A DNA stretch of 20,325 nucleotides, from IMG/VR virus record IMGVR_UViG_3300019880_000033, positions 1 to 20,325 of that record; one strand, given 5' to 3'. Every line of letters starts with the position of its first letter. Positions within the stretch are counted from its first letter, which is position 1. Below the pieces are notes generated by a model, which had not been told where the DNA came from, did no database searches, and saw nothing but the letters and a program-made list of their open reading frames with translations. Of the stretch, positions 4,225-13,187 are shown piece by piece. Position numbers and translations under genes: made by a program. This DNA is from a virus.

Positions 4225-4464
4225 ATGCCAACAACTAAACTCGATATAGGATTAATTCATACATTAGTTCAAAACGTAGTATATGCATTACCAGCTAGAA
4301 CAGTTAGATTATCAGCTGCACCATTCGCTAATATTCAAGTATCAAATGCTGTAGGTGGAACTTTTCTTCTTCCTATAATGGATGCAGCAGGTCAATGCGA
4401 TTTATCTGGTGGATTTATTCGGGATACAGTTGGGGGTGCATTAGTTAAGCTTAGTGCATACTAA
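4225..4464 (+). CDS. Small beta-rich structural-type protein (79 aa)
   Basis: A 79-aa protein with alternating hydrophobic residues (VVYALPARTVRLSAAPFANI, then QVSNAVGGTFLLP) and no charged helices. This is the texture of small phage decoration or fibre proteins, where a lattice-exposed beta sandwich is common. A clear ribosome site (GAGGTATAA before ATG) sits at the end of the preceding gene. No specific family is recognised, and its placement before the packaging genes, away from the capsid gene, leaves its location in the virion open. Confidence 0.65.
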   Translation: MPTTKLDIGLIHTLVQNVVYALPARTVRLSAAPFANIQVSNAVGGTFLLPIMDAAGQCDLSGGFIRDTVGGALVKLSAY

Positions 4465-4465
4465 C

Positions 4466-4747
4466 ATGTTTGAAAAGGTGGACTTAAAGGCATTGGTAGA
4501 TTCAGTGACAGCATTAGTTGTTGCCATTGGAGTTCTTTATACAGCATGGCAGGCACACCATGTAAAGAAAACTGTTGCTACAATTGAAAAAAGTGTCAAT
4601 GGAACTGCAAGTAAAGCACAAGATGTAATCAATGAATTACGAAGACAACTTGCTAGAGAATTAGAAATATCTGCTGAGAAGACTACAACTGCTCAAGTAT
4701 TACAAGCATCTACTGGGCAGCAATCATTGATACCAAAAGAAAAATGA
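4466..4747 (+). CDS. Single-pass membrane protein with cytoplasmic helix (93 aa)
   Basis: After a short start MFEKVDLKALVDS, one hydrophobic helix lies at about residues 14-30 (TALVVAIGVLYTAWQA). It is followed by basic residues (HHVKKTV) and then a long polar helix likely to form a coiled coil (about 35-75, KSVNGTASKAQDVINELRRQ). The layout fits a small inner-membrane protein such as a holin-like or spanin-like component, but no motif decides it. An in-frame GTG at 4454 would add four residues. The stop is shared with the next start as ATGA. Confidence 0.6.
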   Translation: MFEKVDLKALVDSVTALVVAIGVLYTAWQAHHVKKTVATIEKSVNGTASKAQDVINELRRQLARELEISAEKTTTAQVLQASTGQQSLIPKEK

Positions 4748-5454
4748 AGACTAAAGTATTCATAGGAGTTCCTACATCTGAAACTGGACGCGCAGCAGTA
4801 TTCTATGACTATGTAAATAACCTGCATAAACCTGAAGGAACAATTGGTGCAGGATTTCATACATCTTCTGGTGCAATGAATAGGAATCTAATAATCGAAG
4901 AAGCAATCAGAACTAATTGTACTCATATATTATTTATTGATGATGACATGGCATTTCCCCCTAATGCTTTGAATAAATTATTAAGCCATGAAACAAGTAT
5001 CGTTTCTGGGTTATATTTTAATCGTAGCTATCCTCATAATCCTGTTCTATTCGATTATAATGCAAACAGCAAGTTTTCTAGGCATTTTCTAAGTGACGAT
5101 GAACATGGTCTTTATAAATGCGAGGCAGTAGGATTTGGATTTCTTCTAGTCAATACAAAGGTTTTTCAGTCATTGGTGAAACCTTTTGTAAGAATGGGGG
5201 AAGTTAGGTCTGATGAAAGAAACGAAGATATTGGATTTTGTCTTAGATGTAGGCAAGCTGGATTTAAAATTTATTGTGATTTAGATTTACCAATAGGCCA
5301 TATTGGACAGGCTACATTCTGGCCTAGTTATGTTAATGGAATATGGTGTACAGCTATTGATACTAATGGAGACCAGATTGCATATATTCCTCAATTAACA
5401 AATCCAAATATTCCTGATGGAATGACTTCTTTGGAATATCTGGAAAAGAAGTAA
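4744..5454 (+). CDS. GT-A-fold glycosyltransferase
   Basis: A 236-aa protein resembling nucleotide-sugar-dependent glycosyltransferases. After an N-terminal beta strand (KVFIGVPTSE) comes an N-R-N helix (about 44-57), then HILFIDDDMAFPPNAL at 61-76. The acidic cluster D66-D67-D68 supplies the metal-binding DXD of GT-A enzymes. A conserved GFGFLLVNTKVF (130-141), NEDIGFCLRCRQAGF (160-174) and a late GHIG with His186 match the usual acceptor, catalytic-acid and C-terminal metal sites. It could modify the virion, host surface glycans or DNA. It starts on the previous stop (ATGA) and ends on the TerL start (TAATG), so it is made with the packaging genes. Confidence 0.8.
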   Translation: MKTKVFIGVPTSETGRAAVFYDYVNNLHKPEGTIGAGFHTSSGAMNRNLIIEEAIRTNCTHILFIDDDMAFPPNALNKLLSHETSIVSGLYFNRSYPHNPVLFDYNANSKFSRHFLSDDEHGLYKCEAVGFGFLLVNTKVFQSLVKPFVRMGEVRSDERNEDIGFCLRCRQAGFKIYCDLDLPIGHIGQATFWPSYVNGIWCTAIDTNGDQIAYIPQLTNPNIPDGMTSLEYLEKK

Positions 5455-7130
5455 TGGGATTTTCAGGCAATGAATGGAAACCAAATCGAAAGCAGGAAAT
5501 CTTTCTATCTGTCCCAACTACGATTAAAGAAGCATTTTATGGGGGTGGTGCGGGTTCGGGTAAATCAGACGTATTGCTTGTTTATGGTATTGTCCATAAG
5601 TGGCACGAGAACCCAGCATTTAAACAAGTATTCTTACGTAGAACTTTCCCAGAATTAAGAAATGAAATAGTTCCACGCAGTCGAGAGATATTTCCTAGAT
5701 TTGGAGCATCATTTAATAAGACTGATATGGCTTGGACCTTTCCACGATTAGACCAATTTGGTGGAACAGGTATGGCCAATATGGGGGCAATGATATTTCT
5801 GGGTCATTGTGAGGATGAGACTGATGTTAAGAAATATGATACAATGGAAATCAGTCTATTTACTCCAGATGAAATTACGTCACTTACTGAATATATATAT
5901 CTCTATATCGCCTTCGAACGTAATAGAAGTCCTAAAGATAGTGGCTTACCCAGTATTACTCGTGGTGCTGGTATGCCTGGGGGTATTGGACATACTTTTA
6001 CAAAAAAGAGATTTGTAGACCCATATCCTTTGGGTGGAAAGATACTAATAGGTAAAGGTGGAAATAAAAGAATTTATATTCATGCTACTCTTGCGGATAA
6101 CGAAGAACATATTGACCCTACGTATTCTCAATCACTTGATGGAAGACCTGAAGCAGAAAGAAAAGCTAAGAAATTTGGAGACTGGTCCGCGTATTTAGGA
6201 CAAGTATTCGATGAGTTTAGGGACCGAAGATATCCTGATGAACCCGAAAATGCACTGCATGTAATTCCTCCATTCAATATACCAGATTGGTGGCCCAAGA
6301 TGGTAATAGGTGATTGGGGATTTGCAGCAATGTGCTACATAGGATTCTATGCCATATCTCCTTCCAAACGTCTCTACCTTTATAGAGAATTGCATTGGCT
6401 TAAAACCAAAATTTCGGATTGGGCCACTGTTATCAAGGACTTATGCGATAAAGAAAATCCTCGAATCATCAAGTTCTGTAAATCAGCAGGACAAGATAGA
6501 GGACAAGAGCATACAATCCAACAGCAAATAAGTGAAGCATTAGGAAGACCAGTTGATTTAACTAATAATCAGGCTGGTTCGCGAGTAGCTGGTAAGATGT
6601 TACTTCATGAATATTTTAGATGGAAACAACGCCCTGCGATTCCACCTGAAGAAATGCCAATCTATGATGAAGAAAGAGCATTTTGGATTCTACGTAACAA
6701 AGGATTAGCAGAATATAAAGCCTATCTCAAAACTTTTGACCCACCTGAAGAAGAAAATAATATTCCTATTATTCAAATATTTAGATGTGATGAAGAACAT
6801 CATGATGGACATCCTAATTGCTGCCCAGTAATGATTGATTCTATCAAGGCTTGTTCATATGATAAGCCTAAGAATAATAAACCAGCAGAAGATGTAGCCG
6901 AATTTGAGGGTGATGACCCTTATGATGATTTGAGATATGCTGCCGATTCCGCTGAAATGTATTATGAAGAAGCGGCCGAAGAATTTAAAAAAATTCAACA
7001 GCAGGAACAACTAATCCAAAGATTAACATCAAATGGAGACTTCACTGCATTTTATCGGCAGATGAGAACTGTTGATGCAGCTAATGGTGGATTTGAAAAC
7101 ATTCGTAGGTTTCATTCTTCGAGGAGATAA
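5454..7130 (+). CDS. terL: Terminase large subunit (packaging ATPase and nuclease)
   Basis: A 558-aa protein that drives DNA into the procapsid and cuts the concatemer. The N-terminal ATPase has Walker A GGGAGSGKS at residues 30-38 and a Walker B candidate MEISLFTPDE at 131-140 (D139-E140). The C-terminal RNase H-like nuclease begins around MVIGDWGF (283-290), with D287 as the first acidic ligand. Further acidic sites are likely in the later part (for example around DPYDDLRYAAD). The length is typical of the family. It overlaps the glycosyltransferase stop as TAATG and runs straight into the next gene by the same overlap. Confidence 0.93.
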   Translation: MGFSGNEWKPNRKQEIFLSVPTTIKEAFYGGGAGSGKSDVLLVYGIVHKWHENPAFKQVFLRRTFPELRNEIVPRSREIFPRFGASFNKTDMAWTFPRLDQFGGTGMANMGAMIFLGHCEDETDVKKYDTMEISLFTPDEITSLTEYIYLYIAFERNRSPKDSGLPSITRGAGMPGGIGHTFTKKRFVDPYPLGGKILIGKGGNKRIYIHATLADNEEHIDPTYSQSLDGRPEAERKAKKFGDWSAYLGQVFDEFRDRRYPDEPENALHVIPPFNIPDWWPKMVIGDWGFAAMCYIGFYAISPSKRLYLYRELHWLKTKISDWATVIKDLCDKENPRIIKFCKSAGQDRGQEHTIQQQISEALGRPVDLTNNQAGSRVAGKMLLHEYFRWKQRPAIPPEEMPIYDEERAFWILRNKGLAEYKAYLKTFDPPEEENNIPIIQIFRCDEEHHDGHPNCCPVMIDSIKACSYDKPKNNKPAEDVAEFEGDDPYDDLRYAADSAEMYYEEAAEEFKKIQQQEQLIQRLTSNGDFTAFYRQMRTVDAANGGFENIRRFHSSRR

Positions 7131-7468
7131 TGTTAGTTAGATTCTATCGTTGGATGATGAAAGAACCTGAACCATGTCAGAATTGTGATATGTTAAGGAC
7201 TATGTTAGCTAGTGAACAATATGAAAAGAAACAATTACTTAATACTATATTAGAAATGGGAAAACCTAATATTGAAATTCCTCCTACTGAAGCTGAAAGA
7301 GATTTAAAACCAGTTCAAGTAAGACATATACCCTGGCGTGTAAGACAACAAATGTTGGAGCAAGAAGATAGAGTTAAGGCTGAAATAATTCGTAAGAAGA
7401 AAAAAGAAGAAGAAGAAATTGCCCTGTTAGAAAAGGAAGTTAAATTAAAGGAAGTGAATAATGGCTAG
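7130..7468 (+). CDS. Phage protein with CxxC and coiled coil (112 aa)
   Basis: A 112-aa protein that opens with a hydrophobic, basic segment and a CxxC pair (C16, C19 in EPCQNCDML). A helical stretch follows, then PVQVRHIPWRVRQQMLEQED (about 72-91) and a strongly charged coiled-coil tail rich in Lys and Glu. It resembles an unnamed small protein family often seen next to terminase and portal genes in environmental phages. Only one CxxC is present, so metal binding would need a dimer. TAATG overlaps the TerL stop. Confidence 0.7.
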   Translation: MLVRFYRWMMKEPEPCQNCDMLRTMLASEQYEKKQLLNTILEMGKPNIEIPPTEAERDLKPVQVRHIPWRVRQQMLEQEDRVKAEIIRKKKKEEEEIALLEKEVKLKEVNNG

Positions 7469-7736
7469 TGCAGGGCCATCAGAAGGATTTCTAAGTAGAG
7501 CATTTGGTAAAAAGAAAATGTCTGGTGTATCGTCAGGTTCATCTTCAACCGCGAAGGAACCATATAAACGAACTAAACGCGATGAAGAAGTAAGTGCAGA
7601 AGGTAAATCATACGAAGGTAGTCGTGCTAGTAAGAATGATGATGAAGATGATGGTGGAATCTTTTCATCCGTGAGAAAAATGAAGAAGAAGTACAATCCA
7701 TTTGATAGATTTGTTGAAGCAACGAAAGGAAAATAA
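7461..7736 (+). CDS. Low-complexity charged protein (91 aa)
   Basis: A 91-aa disordered protein with a Gly/Ser/Lys N-terminal half (GFLSRAFGKKKMSGVSSGSS), an acidic patch DDEDDGG at about 61-67, and a basic end KMKKKYNPFDRFVEATKGK. No domain. It overlaps the previous gene by 8 nt. Such linkers often accompany portal and scaffold genes, but no role can be assigned. Confidence 0.6.
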   Translation: MASAGPSEGFLSRAFGKKKMSGVSSGSSSTAKEPYKRTKRDEEVSAEGKSYEGSRASKNDDEDDGGIFSSVRKMKKKYNPFDRFVEATKGK

Positions 7737-7737
7737 A

Positions 7738-7998
7738 ATGGCTAATGGAATTGTTGACTGCACAGGAAAAGCTATCAATATTGGTGACAAAGTTAGAACA
7801 GAACATGGCGATGTAATTTTAGTTCGTGGTGGAATGGTAAGTGAACATAAGTTATTTAATGCTGAGAAATGTTCACATGTAGATAAGAATACACCATTAA
7901 CTAATACGGGTCATATCAGTTCTTTATTAACAAATGAATTGGCGGGTGAAAAGAAAAAGCCAGTTGTTGTATATGATTGTGTAGTTTGGGGAACATAA
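7738..7998 (+). CDS. SH3-like small protein (86 aa), paralogue of the 2817-3008 product
   Basis: An 86-aa protein with GKAINIGDKVRTEHGDVILV near the start (about residues 10-29), matching GRTVSVGDRVKLPNGDVVLV in the 63-aa protein at 2817-3008. A second shared block follows (C-x2-VD-x2-T-x-L). It carries an extra 25-residue C-terminus (KKKPVVVYDCVVWGT). AAAGGA lies upstream of the ATG; an in-frame TTG at 7702 is not preferred because it would overlap the upstream gene without a ribosome site. Probably a small beta-barrel accessory protein made with head genes. Confidence 0.7.
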   Translation: MANGIVDCTGKAINIGDKVRTEHGDVILVRGGMVSEHKLFNAEKCSHVDKNTPLTNTGHISSLLTNELAGEKKKPVVVYDCVVWGT

Positions 7999-8238
7999 TT
8001 GAATAGACAAAAAATTCTAGCAGTTCATCCACATCTATTCCTCGATTTTCATATTCGAGGATTCAAGGGTGAACTAGAAATTATTAATCCAATACCTGAG
8101 GATGCTAAGTTTGTTCGAGTATATCAGGATGGAATTTTTGGGGTATTACATATTGTAATTGAAAGTGAATCATTTCCTGAATTAAAAGATGGAGATGAAA
8201 TTCCTTTAATCGCGAAGCCCATGTTTAATAAAAAGTGA
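7999..8238 (+). CDS. Hypothetical beta-rich protein (79 aa), TTG start
   Basis: A 79-aa protein beginning at TTG immediately after the previous TAA, with GGGGA six bases ahead as the ribosome site. The sequence (FHIRGFKGELEIINPIPEDA, then FVRVYQDGIFGVLHIVIESE) has regular beta-strand alternation and a basic end. No family is recognised. The stop overlaps the portal start as GTGA, so the two are likely translated in register. The TTG start and the coupling suggest modest expression. Confidence 0.65.
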   Translation: MNRQKILAVHPHLFLDFHIRGFKGELEIINPIPEDAKFVRVYQDGIFGVLHIVIESESFPELKDGDEIPLIAKPMFNKK

Positions 8239-10547
8239 AAAAGAAAAAAGAAATTCCAGAAGAAATTAAAGTTCTTCTGAAACAAGTTGCTGACCATTTT
8301 GATGATGAGGATAGACCTGCGCGTGAGCGTCAATTAAGAACTTGGCGTAGATTAAAGTTAGTATGGGAAGGATTTCAAAGGACATGGTATAGTGAAGTTG
8401 CCCATGATTGGCGGGTATGGGATGAAAATATCTCAAACGCTGATAATGACCAATCCTATTACGATAAGCCTGTCAATGTGTTTCGCGCTTATCTTGAGTC
8501 TATCATTGCGGCCCTCTCGATTACTGTACCTTCTATTAAGTGTTATCCTGATGACGCTGATAATCCTTTGGACTTATCTACTGCGAAGGCAGGAGACAAA
8601 ATCGGTGAACTTATATATAGACATAATGATGCTCCTCTTCTTTGGTTACATGCTTTATTTGTTTTTTGTACAGAAGGTTTAACAGCCTGTTATTCATATC
8701 CTAAGGCCGATGAGAAATATGGAACTTATGATGAACCCAAGTATGAGGAAGAAACTGAACATAAATTTGTTTGTCCATTCTGTCAAGCTGAAATCCCTGA
8801 TGAAGTAGTTGAAGAATTTAAAAGTCGTGAGACTGATGAATTCATGCCAGACGATGATGATGTTGTCTTGCATGATTTACTAATAAATCAAAATCAATTA
8901 GTATGTCCTGAATGTGCAACTCAATTAGACCCTGCATTGGAAAAATCTCCACTCATTATTACTCGATTAGTTGGAAATACTAAACGAGCCAAATCAAGAA
9001 TTTGTACTGAAGTATATGGTGGAACTTGTGTCAAGGTTCCAAATTACGCAAGGAAACAAGAGGATACACCATATCTTCATTGGTCGTATGAAACTCATTT
9101 CTCCAACGCGATTGAGAAATATCCTGAGTTACATTCCAAGTTTAGGATAGGTTCATCTGGTGCTGGAAATGATATGTATGAACAGTGGGCTAGATTAAGT
9201 CCACAGTATCATGGTGAATATCCAACTAATACTTGTACGGTTAGAAATTGTTGGCAGCGGCCCAGTTCATTTAATATCTTACCTGAAGAAGATGCGGCTA
9301 AGCTAAAGAAATTGTATCCAGATGGAGCGAAGATAGTAATTGTCAATGATACCTTTGCGGATGCTGAGAATGAAAACTTAGATGATTGCTGGACACTTAC
9401 CCATAATCCACTTAGTGACTACATACATCATGACCCCCTCGGTTTATTACTTACCAGTATTCAGGATATTACAAATGATATGATTAGTCTTATCTTACAA
9501 ACTATTGAACATGGAATAGGTCAAACTTTTGCTGACCCTGCGGTATTAAATTTCGAGAAATATAAACAGACTGAAGTAATTCCTGGTGGAGTTTATCCAG
9601 CTATTCCACGAACTGGTAAATCTGTTAATGATGCATTCTATGAAGCGAAGACAGCAACTTTATCACAAGAAGTTATGCCTTTCTTCGAGAAAATACAAGA
9701 ACTTGGTCAAATTATATCTGGAGCGTTACCTTCATTATTTGGTGGACAAGTTTCTGGTTCTAGAACTGCATCTGAATATAGTATGTCGCGTGCCCAAGCA
9801 TTACAGAGACTTCAAAATAACTGGAAGATTTTTACTATGTGGTGGAAGACCATATATGGTAAAGTCATTCCGATGTATATTAAGGAAGTAAGAGATGATG
9901 AACATTCTGTTGAAATGGACCAACAGGGTAGATTCATTAATGTATTTATTCGTAAGGCAGAATTAGAAGGAAAGATTGGAAGAATTGAATTAGAAGCTAA
10001 TGAAAACTTACCACTTACATGGTCACAGCAAAAAGACATTTACATGCAATTGTTGGAGAATCAAAATCCCAAGGTTCAGGAAACTATATCATCTCCTGAA
10101 AATATCCAGATGCTCGCGAATGCTATTGGATTAACTCAGTTCGTTGTGCCGGGTGAAGATGATAGACAGAAACAATACGAAGAAATTCAACAACTAGTCA
10201 ATTCAGAACCATTAGTTATTCCACCTGATGAGATGATGGTTCAACAAGCAGAAGTTAATGGATTACCTTCACCTGAAGAAACTGAAATGCCTTCAGTTGA
10301 AGTTGACCCAGATGTAGATAATCATGATATTGAAGCGGATATCTGCCGACGTTACTTAGTTTCAGAGGCAGGTAGAATGCTAAAGATTGATAATCCCCAG
10401 GGATATAAGAACGTATTATTACATATGAAAATGCATATGCAATTAATTCAACAGGCTATGCAAGAACAAGCTATGGCACAACAACAAGGTGCCGCACCAG
10501 GTAGTCCATCACCATTAACGGAGCAGGATAATGTCGCTACTGAATAA
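8235..10547 (+). CDS. Portal protein with a zinc-ribbon insert
   Basis: A 770-aa protein in the portal position, between terminase and scaffold/capsid, of the size seen in podovirus-type portals. Portals form the dodecameric vertex ring through which DNA enters and leaves. The N-terminal part is helical and acidic; the middle contains long helices (about 430-540) fitting the stem and wing. An insert at about 178-230 carries CPFC (C180, C183) and CPEC (C224, C227), a four-cysteine zinc knuckle 40 residues apart, separated by an acidic linker. The C-terminus is helical and Gln-rich (QAMQEQAMAQQQGAAPG). It starts at GTG, overlapping the previous stop; I saw no strong Shine-Dalgarno. Confidence 0.82.
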   Translation: MKKKKEIPEEIKVLLKQVADHFDDEDRPARERQLRTWRRLKLVWEGFQRTWYSEVAHDWRVWDENISNADNDQSYYDKPVNVFRAYLESIIAALSITVPSIKCYPDDADNPLDLSTAKAGDKIGELIYRHNDAPLLWLHALFVFCTEGLTACYSYPKADEKYGTYDEPKYEEETEHKFVCPFCQAEIPDEVVEEFKSRETDEFMPDDDDVVLHDLLINQNQLVCPECATQLDPALEKSPLIITRLVGNTKRAKSRICTEVYGGTCVKVPNYARKQEDTPYLHWSYETHFSNAIEKYPELHSKFRIGSSGAGNDMYEQWARLSPQYHGEYPTNTCTVRNCWQRPSSFNILPEEDAAKLKKLYPDGAKIVIVNDTFADAENENLDDCWTLTHNPLSDYIHHDPLGLLLTSIQDITNDMISLILQTIEHGIGQTFADPAVLNFEKYKQTEVIPGGVYPAIPRTGKSVNDAFYEAKTATLSQEVMPFFEKIQELGQIISGALPSLFGGQVSGSRTASEYSMSRAQALQRLQNNWKIFTMWWKTIYGKVIPMYIKEVRDDEHSVEMDQQGRFINVFIRKAELEGKIGRIELEANENLPLTWSQQKDIYMQLLENQNPKVQETISSPENIQMLANAIGLTQFVVPGEDDRQKQYEEIQQLVNSEPLVIPPDEMMVQQAEVNGLPSPEETEMPSVEVDPDVDNHDIEADICRRYLVSEAGRMLKIDNPQGYKNVLLHMKMHMQLIQQAMQEQAMAQQQGAAPGSPSPLTEQDNVATE

Positions 10548-11826
10548 ACTTAATTTAACTCCCTTCTATTCTCCTACTGATGTTGCAGATAAGTCTGCAA
10601 TTGAAGATAAATCAATGGGGAAAGAAGATGTAATAGATTTTCTAGGCACAGAAGATGGAAACAAAGAAGAAATTATTGAACTGGAAAAAGATAAGAAGAA
10701 GGATGATAAGACAGATGACAAAGAAGAAAAAGAAGAAATTGAAACGACTGTCGAAGATGAAATCGAAGAAGAATTAGCTGAACCTGATGAAGAAAAACTT
10801 GCATTAGTTGAAGCTCCACGTAAAAAAGAAATACTTGCTAAGTATCCCAATGTATTCAAAGATTTTCCTGGATTAGAAAAGGCATATTATCGTGAGAAAG
10901 CATATGCCGAAATTGTTCCAACTATTGAAGATGCAAAAGAAGCTATTGAAAAAGCCGGACTATTAGATACTTATGAACAAGATTTAATGGGTGGTTCTAC
11001 TGAATCAATTCTTAAAGCTGTTAAGGATGGAGATTCAGAAGCATTCAATAAATTAGTTGATAATTATCTTCCTAATCTACAGAAAGTAGATGAAGGTGCC
11101 TACTTTACTATCGTAGGAAATATTATTAAGCATACCATTTCTAGTATGGTTGGCGATGCTAAAGATTTAGATGAAGATGATAGAGACAGATTACTTGCGG
11201 CTGCCTCCGTTGTAAACGAGTATATTTTTGGAACTAAAAAATATACAGGTCCAGTTCGTTTAAGTAATCCGAATTCAGATAAGAAAGATGAAAAGACAAC
11301 TGAACTTGAACAGAAAGAAACTGAATTTCTTCAGCGTCAATTTGAAACTCATGGTGGTGCATTAGATGATAAGATTTCTAATATTATCAAATCAACTATC
11401 GATAAGAATATTGACCCCCGCGAATCGATGACTGGTTATGTTCGTGGTCATGCTACTCAAGAAGCAATGGATGAAGTAGATGCGTTAATCGCGGGGGATA
11501 GTAGATTTACTAAGATTTTAGATAGACTTTGGGAAAAAGCTTTCAATAGTAATTTCAGTAGTGGTTCAATGGACAGTATTAAATCAGCCTATTTGTCCAA
11601 GGCCAAAACCCTCCTACCTGATGTTATTAAGAAAGCTAGAAACAATGCGTTGAAAGGATTAGGTAAGCGTGTAGACGATGATGAGAAAGATAAGCGTGGT
11701 CCTTTACCTGTAGGCAAAACTAGGAATTCCACTTCCTCATCTCCCAGTGGACAAAAAACAGATAAGGACCGAGCCAAAGATATTCCTAAAGGAATGAAAA
11801 CTTTGGATTTTTTAAACAGTGACTAA
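10531..11826 (+). CDS. Scaffolding-type protein (capsid assembly)
   Basis: A 431-aa, highly acidic protein directly before the major capsid gene, the standard place for a scaffold. Residues about 28-90 are Glu/Asp/Lys-rich and disordered (for example ELEKDKKKDDKTDDKEEKEE). The middle is helical (AYAEIVPTIEDAKEAIEKAG) and the C-terminus is basic, ending DIPKGMKTLDFLNSD, which resembles capsid-binding tails of scaffolds. GGAG and CAGGATA precede the ATG. It overlaps the portal end by 17 nt. No protease motif was seen, so it would be removed by exit or by an unseen protease. The assignment is by position and composition. Confidence 0.7.
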   Translation: MSLLNKLNLTPFYSPTDVADKSAIEDKSMGKEDVIDFLGTEDGNKEEIIELEKDKKKDDKTDDKEEKEEIETTVEDEIEEELAEPDEEKLALVEAPRKKEILAKYPNVFKDFPGLEKAYYREKAYAEIVPTIEDAKEAIEKAGLLDTYEQDLMGGSTESILKAVKDGDSEAFNKLVDNYLPNLQKVDEGAYFTIVGNIIKHTISSMVGDAKDLDEDDRDRLLAAASVVNEYIFGTKKYTGPVRLSNPNSDKKDEKTTELEQKETEFLQRQFETHGGALDDKISNIIKSTIDKNIDPRESMTGYVRGHATQEAMDEVDALIAGDSRFTKILDRLWEKAFNSNFSSGSMDSIKSAYLSKAKTLLPDVIKKARNNALKGLGKRVDDDEKDKRGPLPVGKTRNSTSSSPSGQKTDKDRAKDIPKGMKTLDFLNSD

Positions 11827-11828
11827 TC

Positions 11829-11942
11829 ATGAGAATTTTTCTTCCAAATCAAGAAGGTGGAATCGATGTATCTATCTTCATGATTACATGGTTACAGAAA
11901 AATTACGTGATTAACAGGGAGATGAAACATGGCATTAGTTGA
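11829..11942 (+). CDS. Possible 37-aa peptide before the capsid gene
   Basis: A 37-aa frame, MRIFLPNQEGGIDVSIFMIT followed by WLQKNYVINREMKHGIS, filling the gap between scaffold and capsid and overlapping the capsid start by 14 nt. It has no Shine-Dalgarno of its own. It may be a real small gene or simply the capsid leader; the only support is its neat fit. Confidence 0.35.
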   Translation: MRIFLPNQEGGIDVSIFMITWLQKNYVINREMKHGIS

Positions 11943-13185
11943 GGCACAGGTTACAGCTCTTGAATTAGAGCGTGTAATCCCAAAGATTAGAGTTCTATTT
12001 GAAAGAGATGATAAATTCTACGCCAATATCAAGAAGCGTGACGTAGAGAAAATTTCTAATCGGCAGATGCGAGTTCCATTGGAATTAAGACCCGGTGGTT
12101 CATTCCAGTACTTTAATGCTGATGGGGGTGATTTAGGACGCGGTGGCGGGCCAACATTTGATAAGGCTGTACTTACTTCAGTATTCGTATCAGAGAATAT
12201 TGAATACACGAAGTTAAGTCAGTGGGCTACTGATGATGAACGCAAGGCAATTGTCAATTCAGTTAGACGTTTAACGGCTACTGCATTAGATGAATTGCGT
12301 CGTCAGTTAGACGCACAGATGATGCAGCCTGGTAATGGTGTAATCGGTACTGCTACTGTTTACACCGTGGGAACACCCGCTGGTTCAGATACTATCACAT
12401 TAACAACAGATGGATTCGGTGCAAGATTAATGAGGTTTGGACAGACTGTTCAAATCTTTGATGCAACACTTGCAACGAATAAAGGTTCTGCTGTTATTAC
12501 ATCATGGGATGTTGAGAACAAAACAATTCAGATTACTCCATCTATTCCTGCTGGATTAACTACTGATTTGATTGTTACCAACGGTATTTCAGCTCCTACT
12601 GCATTACCTGCATTGTTCGGTGTTCCATATCATCATAGCAATGCATCTACTGGAACATGGCTTGGATTTGCTCGTTCTGCAACTCCTGAAATTCGAGCCA
12701 ATAGAGTTAATGCGGGTTCTGCTGCATTAACACTTCCACTCCCCAGATTAGCAATTAACAAGATTGGTAATCGCATTGGATTGGATAATAATTTCAGTCC
12801 GAATGCATGGATGCATCCTGCACAGCAACAGGCTTATGAGGAAATTGGACAGCTTGTGTCCATTATTCATAAGGGTGCTAAGGATGAAGCGTTGGATTTG
12901 TATTTCAACGATAACATGCAGATGGCTGGTGCCCCAGTTAAGAAATCTTATAACTGGGATAAAACACGTATTGACTTCGTTACAGATGATGTATGGGGTC
13001 GTGGAGAAATTCTTCCAATTGGTTTCTATACAACTGATGGAAGAAAAATCTTCGAAATTCGTGGAGCATCAGGTGGTGTAGCTGCGGCTGATATCTTCTA
13101 CATGGTAGTTGGTATGCAGACATTTGTGAGCAATCCTGCTGGTTGTTCATACATTGATGCATTAGCCGTTCCAACGGGGTATTAA
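11929..13185 (+). CDS. Major capsid protein (HK97-fold by context)
   Basis: A 418-aa protein placed after the scaffold-type gene with a strong ribosome site (GGGAG, 8 nt before ATG). The N-terminal region (about 10-70) suits the N-arm and spine helix. The family-typical core segment FGVPYHHSNASTGTW lies at residues 230-244, followed by RANRVNAGSAALTLP and a helix-rich domain (about 270-330). Lys codons are mostly AAG, as in the other probably highly expressed gene. The fold itself is inferred from gene order, length and family-like motifs. Its 230-250 segment reappears in the small protein at 3001-3288. Confidence 0.85.
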   Translation: MALVEAQVTALELERVIPKIRVLFERDDKFYANIKKRDVEKISNRQMRVPLELRPGGSFQYFNADGGDLGRGGGPTFDKAVLTSVFVSENIEYTKLSQWATDDERKAIVNSVRRLTATALDELRRQLDAQMMQPGNGVIGTATVYTVGTPAGSDTITLTTDGFGARLMRFGQTVQIFDATLATNKGSAVITSWDVENKTIQITPSIPAGLTTDLIVTNGISAPTALPALFGVPYHHSNASTGTWLGFARSATPEIRANRVNAGSAALTLPLPRLAINKIGNRIGLDNNFSPNAWMHPAQQQAYEEIGQLVSIIHKGAKDEALDLYFNDNMQMAGAPVKKSYNWDKTRIDFVTDDVWGRGEILPIGFYTTDGRKIFEIRGASGGVAAADIFYMVVGMQTFVSNPAGCSYIDALAVPTGY

Positions 13186-13187
13186 CC

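Noticed and set aside
10566-10859. Ser-rich minus-strand open frame inside the scaffold gene
   Set aside because: It is the mirror of Glu/Asp/Lys codons of the acidic scaffold; no ribosome site and no independent support.
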